Source: Streptomyces sp. QL37 (GTDB lineage Bacteria > Actinomycetota > Actinomycetes > Streptomycetales > Streptomycetaceae). From it: a DNA stretch of 64,000 nt. A program made the position numbers and the translations under genes. Below are positions 52,514 to 61,014 of the stretch, one piece after another (position 1 is the stretch's first letter; the number at the start of each line of letters is the position of its first letter). The notes below the pieces were generated by a model. It was not told where the DNA came from and ran no database searches. It saw only the letters and a list, made by a program, of their open reading frames with translations. The stretch covers positions 7,578,605 through 7,642,604 of the forward strand of contig NZ_PTJS01000001.1 of the NCBI RefSeq assembly GCF_002941025.1, given 5' to 3'.

Positions 52514-55027
52514 TCACAGCTGGCCCACGGCCGTGACCCGGACGACCGCCCGGCCCTCCTCGTCGGAGGCCGCGAGATCGACCTCCGCACGAATTCCCCA
52601 GTCATGGTCCCCAGCCGGGTCGGCGAAGGCCTGCCACACCCGCCAGAGACCGTGCTCCTGGTCCTCGTCGATCTTCAGCAGCTTCGGGCCACGCGCGTCC
52701 GGGCCCGTACCCAGCTCCTCGTGCGCTTCCCAGTAGTCGTCCATCGCCTCGCCCCAGGCGTCCTCGTCCCACCCGGAGTCGGCGTCCAGCTCGCCCAGGT
52801 CACGCACCCGGTCCAGCGCGGCCAGCTCCACCCGGCGGAACATCGCGTTGCGCACCAGCACGCGGAAGGCACGGGCGTTGGCCGTCACCGGCTTGACCTC
52901 GTCCGCCCGCTCCTGCGCCTGCTCGGCCGTCTCCACCTCCGGGTTGGCCAGCTGCTCCCACTCGTCCAGCAGGCTGGAGTCCACCTGACGCACCATCTCG
53001 CCCAGCCAGGCGATCAGGTCCTCCAGGTCCTCCGACTTCAGGTCGTCGGGGATGGTGTGCTCAAGGGCCTTGTACGCGCTCGCCAGGTACCGCAGGACGA
53101 TGCCCTCGGTGCGGGCCAGCTCGTAGTTCGAGGTGAACTCCGTGAAGGTCATGGCCCGTTCGTACATGTCACGGATCACCGACTTCGGCGACACGGGGTG
53201 GTCGCCGACCCACGGGTGGCTCGTGCGGTACACGTCGTACGCGTGCCAGAGCAGCTCGCTCAGCGGCTTGGGGTACGTGACCTCCTGGAGCAACTCCATC
53301 CGCTCCTCGTACTCGACACCGTCCGCCTTCATCTGCCCGACGGCCTCGCCCCGCGCCTTGTTCTGCTGGGCGGCCAGGATCTGCCTCGGGTCGTCGAGCG
53401 TCGACTCGACGACCGAGACCATGTCCAGGGCGTACGAGGGGGAATCGGCGTCCAGCAGGTCGAAGGCGGCCAGCGCGAACGTGGACAGCGGCTGGTTCAG
53501 CGCGAAGTCCTGCTGGAGGTCGACGGTGAGCCGCACGATCCTGCCCTCGGCGTCGGGCTTGTCGAGCTGTTCCACCACACCGCCGTCGAGCAGCGAGCGG
53601 TAGATCGCGATGGCCCGGCGGATGTGCCTCAGCTGTGCCTTGCGCGGCTCGTGGTTGTCCTCGAGCAGATGACGCATCGCCTCGAAGGCGTTGCCCGGGC
53701 GGGCGATCACGGAGAGCAGCATCGTGTGCGTGACCCGGAAGCGGGAGGTCAGCGGCTCCGGCTCGGACTGGATCAGCTTGTCGAAGGTGGTCTCCGACCA
53801 GGCGACGAAGCCCTCGGGGGCCTTCTTGCGGACCACCTTGCGCTTCTTCTTGGGGTCGTCGCCCGCCTTCTTGACGGCCTTCTCGTTCTCGATGACGTGC
53901 TCGGGGGCCTGCGCGACGACGAAGCCCGCCGTGTCGAACCCGGCCCGGCCGGCCCGGCCCGCGATCTGGTGGAACTCACGTGCCCGCAGGGTGCGCACAC
54001 GGGTGCCGTCGTACTTGGTGAGAGCGGTGAACAGCACCGTGCGGATGGGGACGTTGACGCCGACACCCAGCGTGTCCGTGCCGCAGATGACCTTCAGCAG
54101 GCCCGCCTGCGCGAGCTTCTCGACGAGGCGGCGGTACTTCGGGAGCATGCCCGCGTGGTGCACCCCGATCCCGTGCCGCACGTAACGCGAGAGGTTCTGG
54201 CCGAACTTCGTGGTGAAGCGGAAGTTGCCGATCAGGTCGGCGATCTTCTCCTTCTCCTCCTTCGTGCACATGTTGATGCTCATCAGCGACTGGGCCCGCT
54301 CCACCGCGGCGGCCTGCGTGAAGTGCACGATGTAGACGGGAGACTGCCGGGTGTCCAGGAGCTCGGTCAGCGTCTCCGTGATCGGCGTCAGCCGGTACTC
54401 GTAGCTCAGCGGCACCGGCCGCGTGGCGGAACGCACCACGGACGTCGGGCGGCCGGTACGGCGGGTCAGGTCCTCCTCGAACATCCTGACGTCACCGAGA
54501 GTCGCCGACATCAGCACGAACTGTGCCTGCGGGAGCTCGAGGATCGGGATCTGCCACGCCCAGCCGCGGTCCTGCTCCGCGTAGAAGTGGAACTCGTCCA
54601 TCACGACCTGGCCGATGTCGGCGTACCTGCCGTCACGCAGCGCGATCGACGCGAGCACCTCGGCGGTGCAGCAGATGACCGGGGCGTCGGCGTTGACCGA
54701 GGCGTCCCCGGTCAGCATGCCGACGTTCTCCGTGCCGAAGAGCTTGCACAGGTCGAAGAACTTCTCCGAGACCAGCGCCTTGATGGGCGCGGTGTAGAAC
54801 GTGACCTTGTCCTGGGCCAGCGCCGTGAAGTGCGCACCCGCCGCGACCAGGCTCTTTCCGGATCCCGTGGGGGTGGAAAGGATCACGTTGGCCCCGGAGA
54901 CCACCTCGATCAGCGCCTCCTCCTGAGCCGGATAGAGGGTGATGCCCTGCGATTCGGTCCATGACGAGAAGGACTCGAAGAGGGCGTCCGGGTCTGCGGT
55001 CGGGGGCAGCTGATCGATAAGGGTCAC
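52514..55027 (-). CDS. DExH-box ATP-dependent helicase (Ski2/DUF3516 type)
   Basis: 837 aa from GTG 55027, giving MTLIDQLPPTADPDALFESF as in homologues I recall; an ATG at 55042 is the alternative. Superfamily 2 helicase: Walker A TPTGSGKS (52-58), DEFH box at 144-147, motif III MSATL, motif VI HQIAGRAGRAGFD. The C-terminal half, about 450-837, is a DUF3516 domain. Probably an RNA helicase in RNA turnover or ribosome processing, but DNA action cannot be excluded. A basic insert (KKAGDDPKKKRKVVRKK) sits near residue 390. The convergent-free gene before it is thioesterase II, on the same strand. Confidence 0.93.
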   Translation of the reverse strand: MTLIDQLPPTADPDALFESFSSWTESQGITLYPAQEEALIEVVSGANVILSTPTGSGKSLVAAGAHFTALAQDKVTFYTAPIKALVSEKFFDLCKLFGTENVGMLTGDASVNADAPVICCTAEVLASIALRDGRYADIGQVVMDEFHFYAEQDRGWAWQIPILELPQAQFVLMSATLGDVRMFEEDLTRRTGRPTSVVRSATRPVPLSYEYRLTPITETLTELLDTRQSPVYIVHFTQAAAVERAQSLMSINMCTKEEKEKIADLIGNFRFTTKFGQNLSRYVRHGIGVHHAGMLPKYRRLVEKLAQAGLLKVICGTDTLGVGVNVPIRTVLFTALTKYDGTRVRTLRAREFHQIAGRAGRAGFDTAGFVVAQAPEHVIENEKAVKKAGDDPKKKRKVVRKKAPEGFVAWSETTFDKLIQSEPEPLTSRFRVTHTMLLSVIARPGNAFEAMRHLLEDNHEPRKAQLRHIRRAIAIYRSLLDGGVVEQLDKPDAEGRIVRLTVDLQQDFALNQPLSTFALAAFDLLDADSPSYALDMVSVVESTLDDPRQILAAQQNKARGEAVGQMKADGVEYEERMELLQEVTYPKPLSELLWHAYDVYRTSHPWVGDHPVSPKSVIRDMYERAMTFTEFTSNYELARTEGIVLRYLASAYKALEHTIPDDLKSEDLEDLIAWLGEMVRQVDSSLLDEWEQLANPEVETAEQAQERADEVKPVTANARAFRVLVRNAMFRRVELAALDRVRDLGELDADSGWDEDAWGEAMDDYWEAHEELGTGPDARGPKLLKIDEDQEHGLWRVWQAFADPAGDHDWGIRAEVDLAASDEEGRAVVRVTAVGQL

Positions 55028-55183
55028 GCCCCCATCTTGCATGCCTCCGGCCCGGATGAGGGAACCGGAGGATCCCGCGAAGATCACGGACGATACGCTT
55101 CCCACTCAACTCGGCCGCCGCACACAGACGATGGCGGCCCGGCCTGGACACACGGCCGAATCACGATGGGGGCGGGAACAGCC

Positions 55184-55975
55184 ATGATGGGACCGGCGCA
55201 CTCTCTGTCAGGGGCAGCGGCCTGGCTGGGGGTGGGTGCCGCGGCCGCCGCCATGGGCCACACGATGCCCTGGCCCGTCCTGGTCGTGGGGGCCCTGATC
55301 ACCGCCGGCGCCGCGCTCGCCCCGGACCTCGACCACAAGTCGGCCACCATCTCCCGCGCCTTCGGGCCGATCTCCAAGGGCGTCTGCGAGATAGTCGACA
55401 AGCTCTCGTACTCCGTCTACAAGGCGACCCGGGGCCCCGGCGACCCGCGCAGGAACGGCGGCCACCGCACCCTCACCCACACCTGGCTCTGGGCGGTGCT
55501 GATCGGAGCCGGAGCCTCGGCCGCCGCCGTCTTCGGCGGCCGGTGGGCGGTCCTGAGCATCCTCTTCGTCCATCTCGTGCTCGCCGTGGAAGGCCTGCTG
55601 TGGCGGGCGGCCAGGGTCTCCAGCGACGTCCTCGTATGGCTGCTGGGCGCGACCAGCGCCTGGATCCTCGCGGGAGTGCTCGACCAGCCGGGCAACGGCT
55701 CGCACTGGCTGTTCAGCGATCCCGGCCAGGAGTACCTCTGGCTCGGACTCCCGATCGTGCTCGGCGCCCTCGTCCACGACATCGGCGACGCCCTGACCGT
55801 CTCGGGCTGCCCGATCCTGTGGCCGATACCGCTGGGCCGTAAGCGCTGGTACCCGCTCGGGCCGCCGAAGGCCATGCGGTTCAGGGCGGGCAGCTGGGTG
55901 GAGCTCAAGGTGCTGATGCCCCTCTTCATGATCCTCGGGGGAGTGGGCGCCGCGGCGGCGCTCAACGTCATCTGA
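55184..55975 (+). CDS. Membrane-bound metal-dependent hydrolase, YdjM/DUF457 type
   Basis: 263 aa from ATG 55184; ATG 55166 is also possible. Multi-pass protein with the YdjM signature: GPAHSLSGAAAWL (first His), ALAPDLDHKSATISRAFGP (D-x-D-H), GGHRTLTHTWLWAVLI (HRxxTHT), and LVHDIGDALTVSGCPILWP (H-D, T-x-x-G-x-P-x-x-W-P). The conserved His and Asp residues form a metal site near the membrane; related proteins are LexA-regulated and linked to membrane phospholipid breakdown. Substrate not known. Confidence 0.9.
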   Translation: MMGPAHSLSGAAAWLGVGAAAAAMGHTMPWPVLVVGALITAGAALAPDLDHKSATISRAFGPISKGVCEIVDKLSYSVYKATRGPGDPRRNGGHRTLTHTWLWAVLIGAGASAAAVFGGRWAVLSILFVHLVLAVEGLLWRAARVSSDVLVWLLGATSAWILAGVLDQPGNGSHWLFSDPGQEYLWLGLPIVLGALVHDIGDALTVSGCPILWPIPLGRKRWYPLGPPKAMRFRAGSWVELKVLMPLFMILGGVGAAAALNVI

Positions 55976-56029
55976 CGCCGGCTCGCTCTTCCGGGGGCGG
56001 CGAGCCCCGCGCCGTAGCACCATGGCGGC

Positions 56030-57565
56030 ATGCTGCTCGCCAGGCTCGCCCATGTGTCCCTGGAGGTCGCCGCGACGTCGGCCCGTACCCGGAAGACGGC
56101 CCTGCTGGCCGAACTCTTCCGGGAGGCGGGACCGGACGACGTCCCGGTCGTCATCCCCTACCTCGCCGGGCGCCTTCCGCAGGGCCGGCTCGGGATCGGC
56201 TGGAGCGCCCTGCGCCACGACGTGACGCCGGCCGGCGCGCCCACGCTGACCGTCATGGAGACCGACGCGGAGCTGACGGCCATCGGCGCCCTCGGCGGCC
56301 CGGGCTCGCAGGCAGCCCGCAAGGAGCGCCTGACCGGCCTGCTCGGTGCCGCCACCGCCGACGAGCAGCGCTTCCTTCGCGCACTGCTCACCGGTGAGGT
56401 ACGGCAGGGCGCCCTGGACGCCGTCGCCGTCGACGCCCTGGCCGACGCCGCCGGAGCACCGCCCGCCGACGTGCGTCGCGCCGTCATGCTCGCCGGGTCG
56501 CTCGGACCCGTGGCCCGTACGCTCCTCGCGGAGGGCCCCGGGGGCCTGGCGTCCTTCCGGCTCACCGTCGGCCGGCCGGTCCAGCCCATGCTCGCCCACA
56601 CCGCCCGCTCGGTGACCGAAGCGATCGACCGGCTGGGGGCCTGCGCCGTCGAGGAGAAGCTGGACGGCATTCGCGTACAGGTGCACCGCGACGGCGACCG
56701 GGTCGGCGTCTACACCCGCACCCTCGACGACATCACCGACCGCCTCCCCGAACTCGCGGCGGCGGCGACCGGATTCCCCGCGGACCGGTTCATCCTGGAC
56801 GGCGAGGTGATCGCGCTCGGGGACGACGGGAGGCCACGGCCGTTCCAGGAGACCGCCGGCCGGGTCGGGTCCCGGCGCGACGTCGCCACCGCGGCGGGTG
56901 CCGTCCCCGTGGTCCCGGTCTTCTTCGACGTGCTGTCCGTCGACGGCCGCGAGCTGCTCGACCTCCCCTTCGCCGAACGCCACCAGGAACTGGCCGGGCT
57001 GGTCCCCGAGCCGATGCGCGTACGCCGCGTCGTCGTGGAGGACCCGGCGGACGAGGCGCAGCGCGAGGCGGCCGTGGCGTTCTCCGAAGCCACGCTGGCC
57101 CGCGGCCACGAGGGTGTCGTCGTCAAGGGCGACACGGCGGCATACAGCGCCGGCCGCAGGGGCGCCTCCTGGCTCAAGGTGAAACCGGTGCACACCCTGG
57201 ACCTCGTCGTGCTGGCCGCCGAATGGGGCCACGGCCGACGCACCGGGAAGCTCTCCAACCTGCATCTGGGGGCACGCCGCGAGGACGGCACGTTCGCGAT
57301 GCTGGGCAAGACCTTCAAGGGGCTCACGGACACCGTGCTCGCCTGGCAGACCGAACGGCTCCAGGAGCTGGCCACCGGCGACGACGGGCACGTGGTGACG
57401 GTACGCCCGGAGCTCGTCGTGGAGATCGCCTACGACGGACTCCAGGCCTCCACGCGCTACCCGGCGGGCGTCACGCTGCGGTTCGCCCGTGTCCTGCGCT
57501 ACCGCGAGGACAAGCGGGCGGAGGAGGCGGACACCGTCGACACGGTGCTCTCCCGCCGGACATGA
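56030..57565 (+). CDS. ATP-dependent DNA ligase
   Basis: 511 aa, type LigB/LigD-independent ATP-dependent DNA ligase. N-terminal helical DNA-binding region (MLLARLAHVSLEVAATSART), adenylation domain with nucleophile Lys210 in EEKLDGIRVQ, FILDGEVIAL, FFDVLSVDG, GHEGVVVKGDTAAY and WLKVKPV, then an OB domain (GKTFKGLTDTVLAWQTERLQ) ending with VEIAYDGLQAS and LRFARVLRYREDK. Catalyses nick sealing. It follows the metal-dependent hydrolase; many streptomycetes carry this ligase in addition to LigA. Confidence 0.94.
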   Translation: MLLARLAHVSLEVAATSARTRKTALLAELFREAGPDDVPVVIPYLAGRLPQGRLGIGWSALRHDVTPAGAPTLTVMETDAELTAIGALGGPGSQAARKERLTGLLGAATADEQRFLRALLTGEVRQGALDAVAVDALADAAGAPPADVRRAVMLAGSLGPVARTLLAEGPGGLASFRLTVGRPVQPMLAHTARSVTEAIDRLGACAVEEKLDGIRVQVHRDGDRVGVYTRTLDDITDRLPELAAAATGFPADRFILDGEVIALGDDGRPRPFQETAGRVGSRRDVATAAGAVPVVPVFFDVLSVDGRELLDLPFAERHQELAGLVPEPMRVRRVVVEDPADEAQREAAVAFSEATLARGHEGVVVKGDTAAYSAGRRGASWLKVKPVHTLDLVVLAAEWGHGRRTGKLSNLHLGARREDGTFAMLGKTFKGLTDTVLAWQTERLQELATGDDGHVVTVRPELVVEIAYDGLQASTRYPAGVTLRFARVLRYREDKRAEEADTVDTVLSRRT

Positions 57566-57566
57566 C

Positions 57567-57608
57567 CCCGGCCCCCGCCCCGCGGCGGACGCGGGGACGG
57601 GGGCCGGG
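57567..57608. terminator. Terminator hairpin between ligase and NDH-2
   Basis: A long GC stem, CCCGGCCCCCG-CCCCGC pairing with GCGGGG-A-CGGGGGCCGGG, with one bulged base and a 7-nt loop, between the convergent stops. Confidence 0.8.
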
Positions 57609-57616
57609 CGGACCGT

Positions 57617-58978
57617 TCAGCCGCGGGCGCCGGTGCCCGCGGTGTGCGCGCGGATCTCCTCCGGCGTGAGATAGGCGTCGGTGTACTCGAAGTCGCGCAG
57701 GGTGGCCTGCTTGCGGGCCTGGAACCCCGTCCGCACGAAGTCGTCACCGGCGATCGCGTTGAGCAGCCAGTTGGTCATGACCCGCGTCTTCGCGACGTTC
57801 GTCCGCAGCGCCGCCCAGTGGTAGCCGCGCGCCGCGGCCTGGGCCGGCAGCCCCTTCAGCTCGATGCCCAGCGGCTTGGACACCGCGTCCCGGCCACCGA
57901 GGTCCACGACCAGCCCGAGGTCCTTGTGGACGTACGGCTGCAGCGGACGGCCGCGCAGCGACGCGATGATGTTGTCCGCGAGCTTGCGGCCCTGGCGCAT
58001 GGCGTGCTGAGCGGTGGGCGGGCAGATCGCCCCGTCGCCCTTGGCCAGGTCCGGCACCGCCGCCGCGTCGCCGAGCGCGAACACGCCGTCGCTGCCGGGC
58101 AGCGTCATCTCCGGCGTCACGGCGAGCCGGCCGCGCACCGTCTCGGCGTCGAGCGTGGCGACGAGCGGACTCGCCGCGACGCCCGCGGTCCAGATCAGCG
58201 TGCGGCAGGGGAGCACCCGGCCGTCCGTGAACGTCACCTTGTCCGGCCCCGCCTCGGCCACGGACACACCCAGCGAGACCTCGATCCCCCGCTTGCGCAG
58301 GATCTCCAGGGCGCTGAGACCGAGCTTGTCGCCGAGCTCCGGCATGAGCTTGGGCGCGATGTCGATCAGGTGCCACTTGATCAGCTTGGGGTCCAGCCTG
58401 GGGTAGTGCTTGACCGCGTTGCTGGTGAGCAGCTGCAAGCACGCGGCCGTCTCCGTGCCCGCGTAACCGCCGCCCACCACCACGAACTGCAGCCGGGACG
58501 CCCGCTCCTCCTCGTCGTGACTGGCATCGGCCAGATCGAGCTGCGAGATGACGTGGTCCCGGATGTAGGCCGCCTCGGCCAGGGTCTTCATGCCCCGGGC
58601 GTTCTCGACCAGCCCCGGGATGTCGAAGGTCCGGGTGACGCTGCCCGCGGCCAGCACGATGTAGTCGTACGGCTCGTTCACGATCTCGTCCGTGATCTTC
58701 CGGACCACGCAGACCTTGGCCTTCGTGTCCACCCCGATGGCCCCGCCCGGCACGATCCGGGTGCGGTGGCGCCGGCTGCGGCGCAGGGAGACGGCGACCG
58801 ACTGGGGGGTGAGCACCCCGGAGGCGACCTGGGGGAGCAACGGCAGGTAGAGCTGGTACGAGAACGGGGTGACGAGCGCGATCTCCGCCTCGCCCGGAGC
58901 GAGGGTGCGCTCCAGCCGGCGTACGCACTCGACCCCGGCAAAGCCGGCGCCGACAACGAGAATCCTGGGTCGTGCCAC
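57617..58978 (-). CDS. Type II NADH dehydrogenase (NDH-2 / FAD-dependent oxidoreductase)
   Basis: 453 aa. FAD Rossmann motif at the N-terminus (ILVVGAGFAGVECVRRLE, 5-22), NADH motif FVVVGGGYAGTETAACL near 166, and GVFALGDAAAVPDLA near 300 (FAD binding). C-terminal region carries the amphipathic segment expected to bind the membrane. It oxidises NADH to reduce menaquinone without pumping protons. ATG at 58978. Single gene, convergent with the ligase. Confidence 0.93.
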   Translation of the reverse strand: MARPRILVVGAGFAGVECVRRLERTLAPGEAEIALVTPFSYQLYLPLLPQVASGVLTPQSVAVSLRRSRRHRTRIVPGGAIGVDTKAKVCVVRKITDEIVNEPYDYIVLAAGSVTRTFDIPGLVENARGMKTLAEAAYIRDHVISQLDLADASHDEEERASRLQFVVVGGGYAGTETAACLQLLTSNAVKHYPRLDPKLIKWHLIDIAPKLMPELGDKLGLSALEILRKRGIEVSLGVSVAEAGPDKVTFTDGRVLPCRTLIWTAGVAASPLVATLDAETVRGRLAVTPEMTLPGSDGVFALGDAAAVPDLAKGDGAICPPTAQHAMRQGRKLADNIIASLRGRPLQPYVHKDLGLVVDLGGRDAVSKPLGIELKGLPAQAAARGYHWAALRTNVAKTRVMTNWLLNAIAGDDFVRTGFQARKQATLRDFEYTDAYLTPEEIRAHTAGTGARG

Positions 58979-59115
58979 GGTGTGCGTCCCTTCTCGGGCT
59001 TACGCGGTCATCGCTCGCCTGCCCCGTATCCGAGGCCAGTCACTCCCTCATCCTCACCGGAGGGGACCGAGTCCGCCTCTTGTGCGGCGGGGCCCGCCGC
59101 CGGGACGGTGACACG

Positions 59116-59227
59116 CGGCAGGACCCCGCCAGGACGGCTGAGCGGCCGCCCCCGGCAGGACCCCGCCAGGGACGGCTGAGCGGCCGCCCCCGGCAGGACC
59201 CCGCCAGGGACGGCTGAGCGGCCGCCC
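59116..59227. repeat. 37/38-bp tandem repeat, three copies
   Basis: Copies at 59116-59152 (37 bp), 59153-59190 (38 bp) and 59191-59227 begin CGGCAGGACCCCGCCAGG and contain GGCTGAGCGGCCGCC. They sit in the gap between the NDH-2 start and the ABC exporter stop. The third copy runs into a hairpin that covers the exporter stop codon. Confidence 0.95.
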
Positions 59228-59240
59228 GCCGCTCAGCCGT
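59210..59240 (-). terminator. Hairpin overlapping the ABC exporter stop codon
   Basis: ACGGCTGAGCGG - CCGCCCG - CCGCTCAGCCGT, perfect 12-bp stem with a 7-nt loop. The right arm contains the stop codon of the exporter gene on the minus strand; the left arm is repeat unit 3. A plausible terminator formed by the repeat. Confidence 0.7.
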
Positions 59241-61014
59241 GCCAGGAGCGCCACAGCGACGCGTACGCCCCGTCCGCGGCCACCAGTTCGTCATGGCTGC
59301 CCAGTTCGCTGATCCGGCCGTCCTCGACCACCGCGATCACATCCGCGTCGTGCGCGGTGTGCAGCCGGTGCGCGATCGCCACCACCGTGCGGCCGTCCAG
59401 CACCTGCGCCAGCGACCGCTCCAGGTGCCGGGCCGCGCGCGGGTCGAGCAGCGACGTCGCCTCGTCCAGCACCAGCGTGTGCGGGTCCGCCAGCACGAGG
59501 CGCGCCAGGGCGATCTGCTGCGCCTGAGCCGGGGTGAGGGCCAGGCCGCCCGAGCCGACCTCCGTGTCCAGACCCGCGTCGAGAGCTGTCGCCCAGCCGT
59601 CCGCGTCCACCGCGGCGAGCGACGCCCACAGCTCCGCGTCCCCGGCGCCCGTACGGGCGAGCAGGAGGTTGTCCCGGAGCGAACCCACGAACACATGGTG
59701 CTCCTGGTTGACGAGGGCCACGTGGCTCCGTACCCGCTCGGCCGTCATCCGGGACAGCTCCGCACCGCCCAGCGAGACCGAACCCGCCCGCGGCGCGTAG
59801 ATCCCCGCCAGCAGCCTCCCCAGCGTGGACTTGCCCGCACCCGACGGCCCGACCAGCGCCAGCCGCGTGCCGGGGGCGACGTCCAGGGACACCTTGTGCA
59901 GGACGTCGACGCCCGCGCGGTAGCCGAAGTGCACCTCCTCGGCCTTGACCTCCCGGCCGTCGGGGCCGACGAGGTCGTCACCTGCGTCGGGCTCGATCTC
60001 CCGTACGCCGACGAGCCTGGCCAGCGACACCTGGGCGACCTGCAGCTCGTCGTACCAGCGCAGGATCAGACCGATCGGGTCCACCATCATCTGCGCCAGC
60101 AGCGCCCCCGTCGTCAGCTGCCCCACGGTGATCCAGCCCTCGATCACGAACCAGCCGCCGAGCATCAGCACCGCGCCCAGAATCGTGACGTACGTGGTGT
60201 TGATGACCGGGAAGAGCACCGAACGCAGGAACAGGGTGTACCGCTCCCATGCCGTCCACTCCGCGACCCGCCGGTCCGACAGCGCGACCCGGCGGGACCC
60301 GAGCCGGTGCGACTCGACGGTCCGCCCGGCGTCCACGGTCTCCGCGAGCGCGGACGCGACCGCCGCGTACCCGGCCGCCTCCGAGCGGTACGCCGAGGGC
60401 GCCCGCCGGAAGTACCAGCGGCAGCCGACGACCAGCACCGGAAGCGCGATCAGGGCGGCGAGCGCCAGCGGCGGGGCGGTGACGGTCAGCGCGCCGAGCA
60501 GCAGCCCCGCCCAGACGACCCCGATCGCCAGCTGCGGCACGGCCTCACGCATCGCGTTGGCCAGCCGGTCGACGTCCGTGGTGATCCTGGACAGCAGATC
60601 CCCCGTACCGGCCCGCTCCAGGACACCGGGAGGCAGGCCCACCGAGCGTACGAGGAAGTCCTCGCGCAGATCGGCAAGCATCTCCTCACCGAGGATCGCC
60701 CCGCGCAGCCGCATCGCCCGCGTGAACACGGTCTGCACGACCAGCGCCAGGGCGAACACCGCGGCGGTGCGCTCCAGATGGAGGTCGGTGACACCGTTCG
60801 ACAGGTCCTCGACGAGCCCGCCGAGCAGGTAGGGCCCGGTGATCGACGCGATCACCGCGACCGCGTTGGCGGCGATCAGCACCGCGAACGGGCGGCGGTG
60901 GCGCCGCAGCAGGGTGCGTACATACGTCCGTACGGTCGTGGGCGTACCGACCGGCAGCGTCGTCGCCGACCGCGGTGCGGCCGGGTCGTACTCCGGTGGG
61001 GCCAGGCCGATCAT
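59233..61014 (-). CDS. ABC exporter half-transporter with normal Walker A, degenerate signature
   Basis: 593 aa. ABC transmembrane domain at about 25-330 (six helices), NBD from about 345. Walker A LVGPSGAGKSTLG and Walker B TLVLDEATSLLDP with a normal H-loop AIAHRLH are intact. The signature LSGGQ is replaced by LTPAQ (ALTPAQAQQIALARL). Its partner, 61011-62843, has the complementary defect. The two overlap by 4 bp and must form a heterodimer with a single functional ATP site of the usual kind. Exports an unknown drug, lipid or peptide. Confidence 0.94.
   Translation of the reverse strand: MIGLAPPEYDPAAPRSATTLPVGTPTTVRTYVRTLLRRHRRPFAVLIAANAVAVIASITGPYLLGGLVEDLSNGVTDLHLERTAAVFALALVVQTVFTRAMRLRGAILGEEMLADLREDFLVRSVGLPPGVLERAGTGDLLSRITTDVDRLANAMREAVPQLAIGVVWAGLLLGALTVTAPPLALAALIALPVLVVGCRWYFRRAPSAYRSEAAGYAAVASALAETVDAGRTVESHRLGSRRVALSDRRVAEWTAWERYTLFLRSVLFPVINTTYVTILGAVLMLGGWFVIEGWITVGQLTTGALLAQMMVDPIGLILRWYDELQVAQVSLARLVGVREIEPDAGDDLVGPDGREVKAEEVHFGYRAGVDVLHKVSLDVAPGTRLALVGPSGAGKSTLGRLLAGIYAPRAGSVSLGGAELSRMTAERVRSHVALVNQEHHVFVGSLRDNLLLARTGAGDAELWASLAAVDADGWATALDAGLDTEVGSGGLALTPAQAQQIALARLVLADPHTLVLDEATSLLDPRAARHLERSLAQVLDGRTVVAIAHRLHTAHDADVIAVVEDGRISELGSHDELVAADGAYASLWRSWHG

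Noticed and set aside
52331..54964. Long plus-strand ORF of 877 codons opposite the helicase
   Set aside because: It mirrors the helicase coding strand; Arg/Leu/Asp-rich composition and no recognisable motifs, typical of high-GC antisense shadows.
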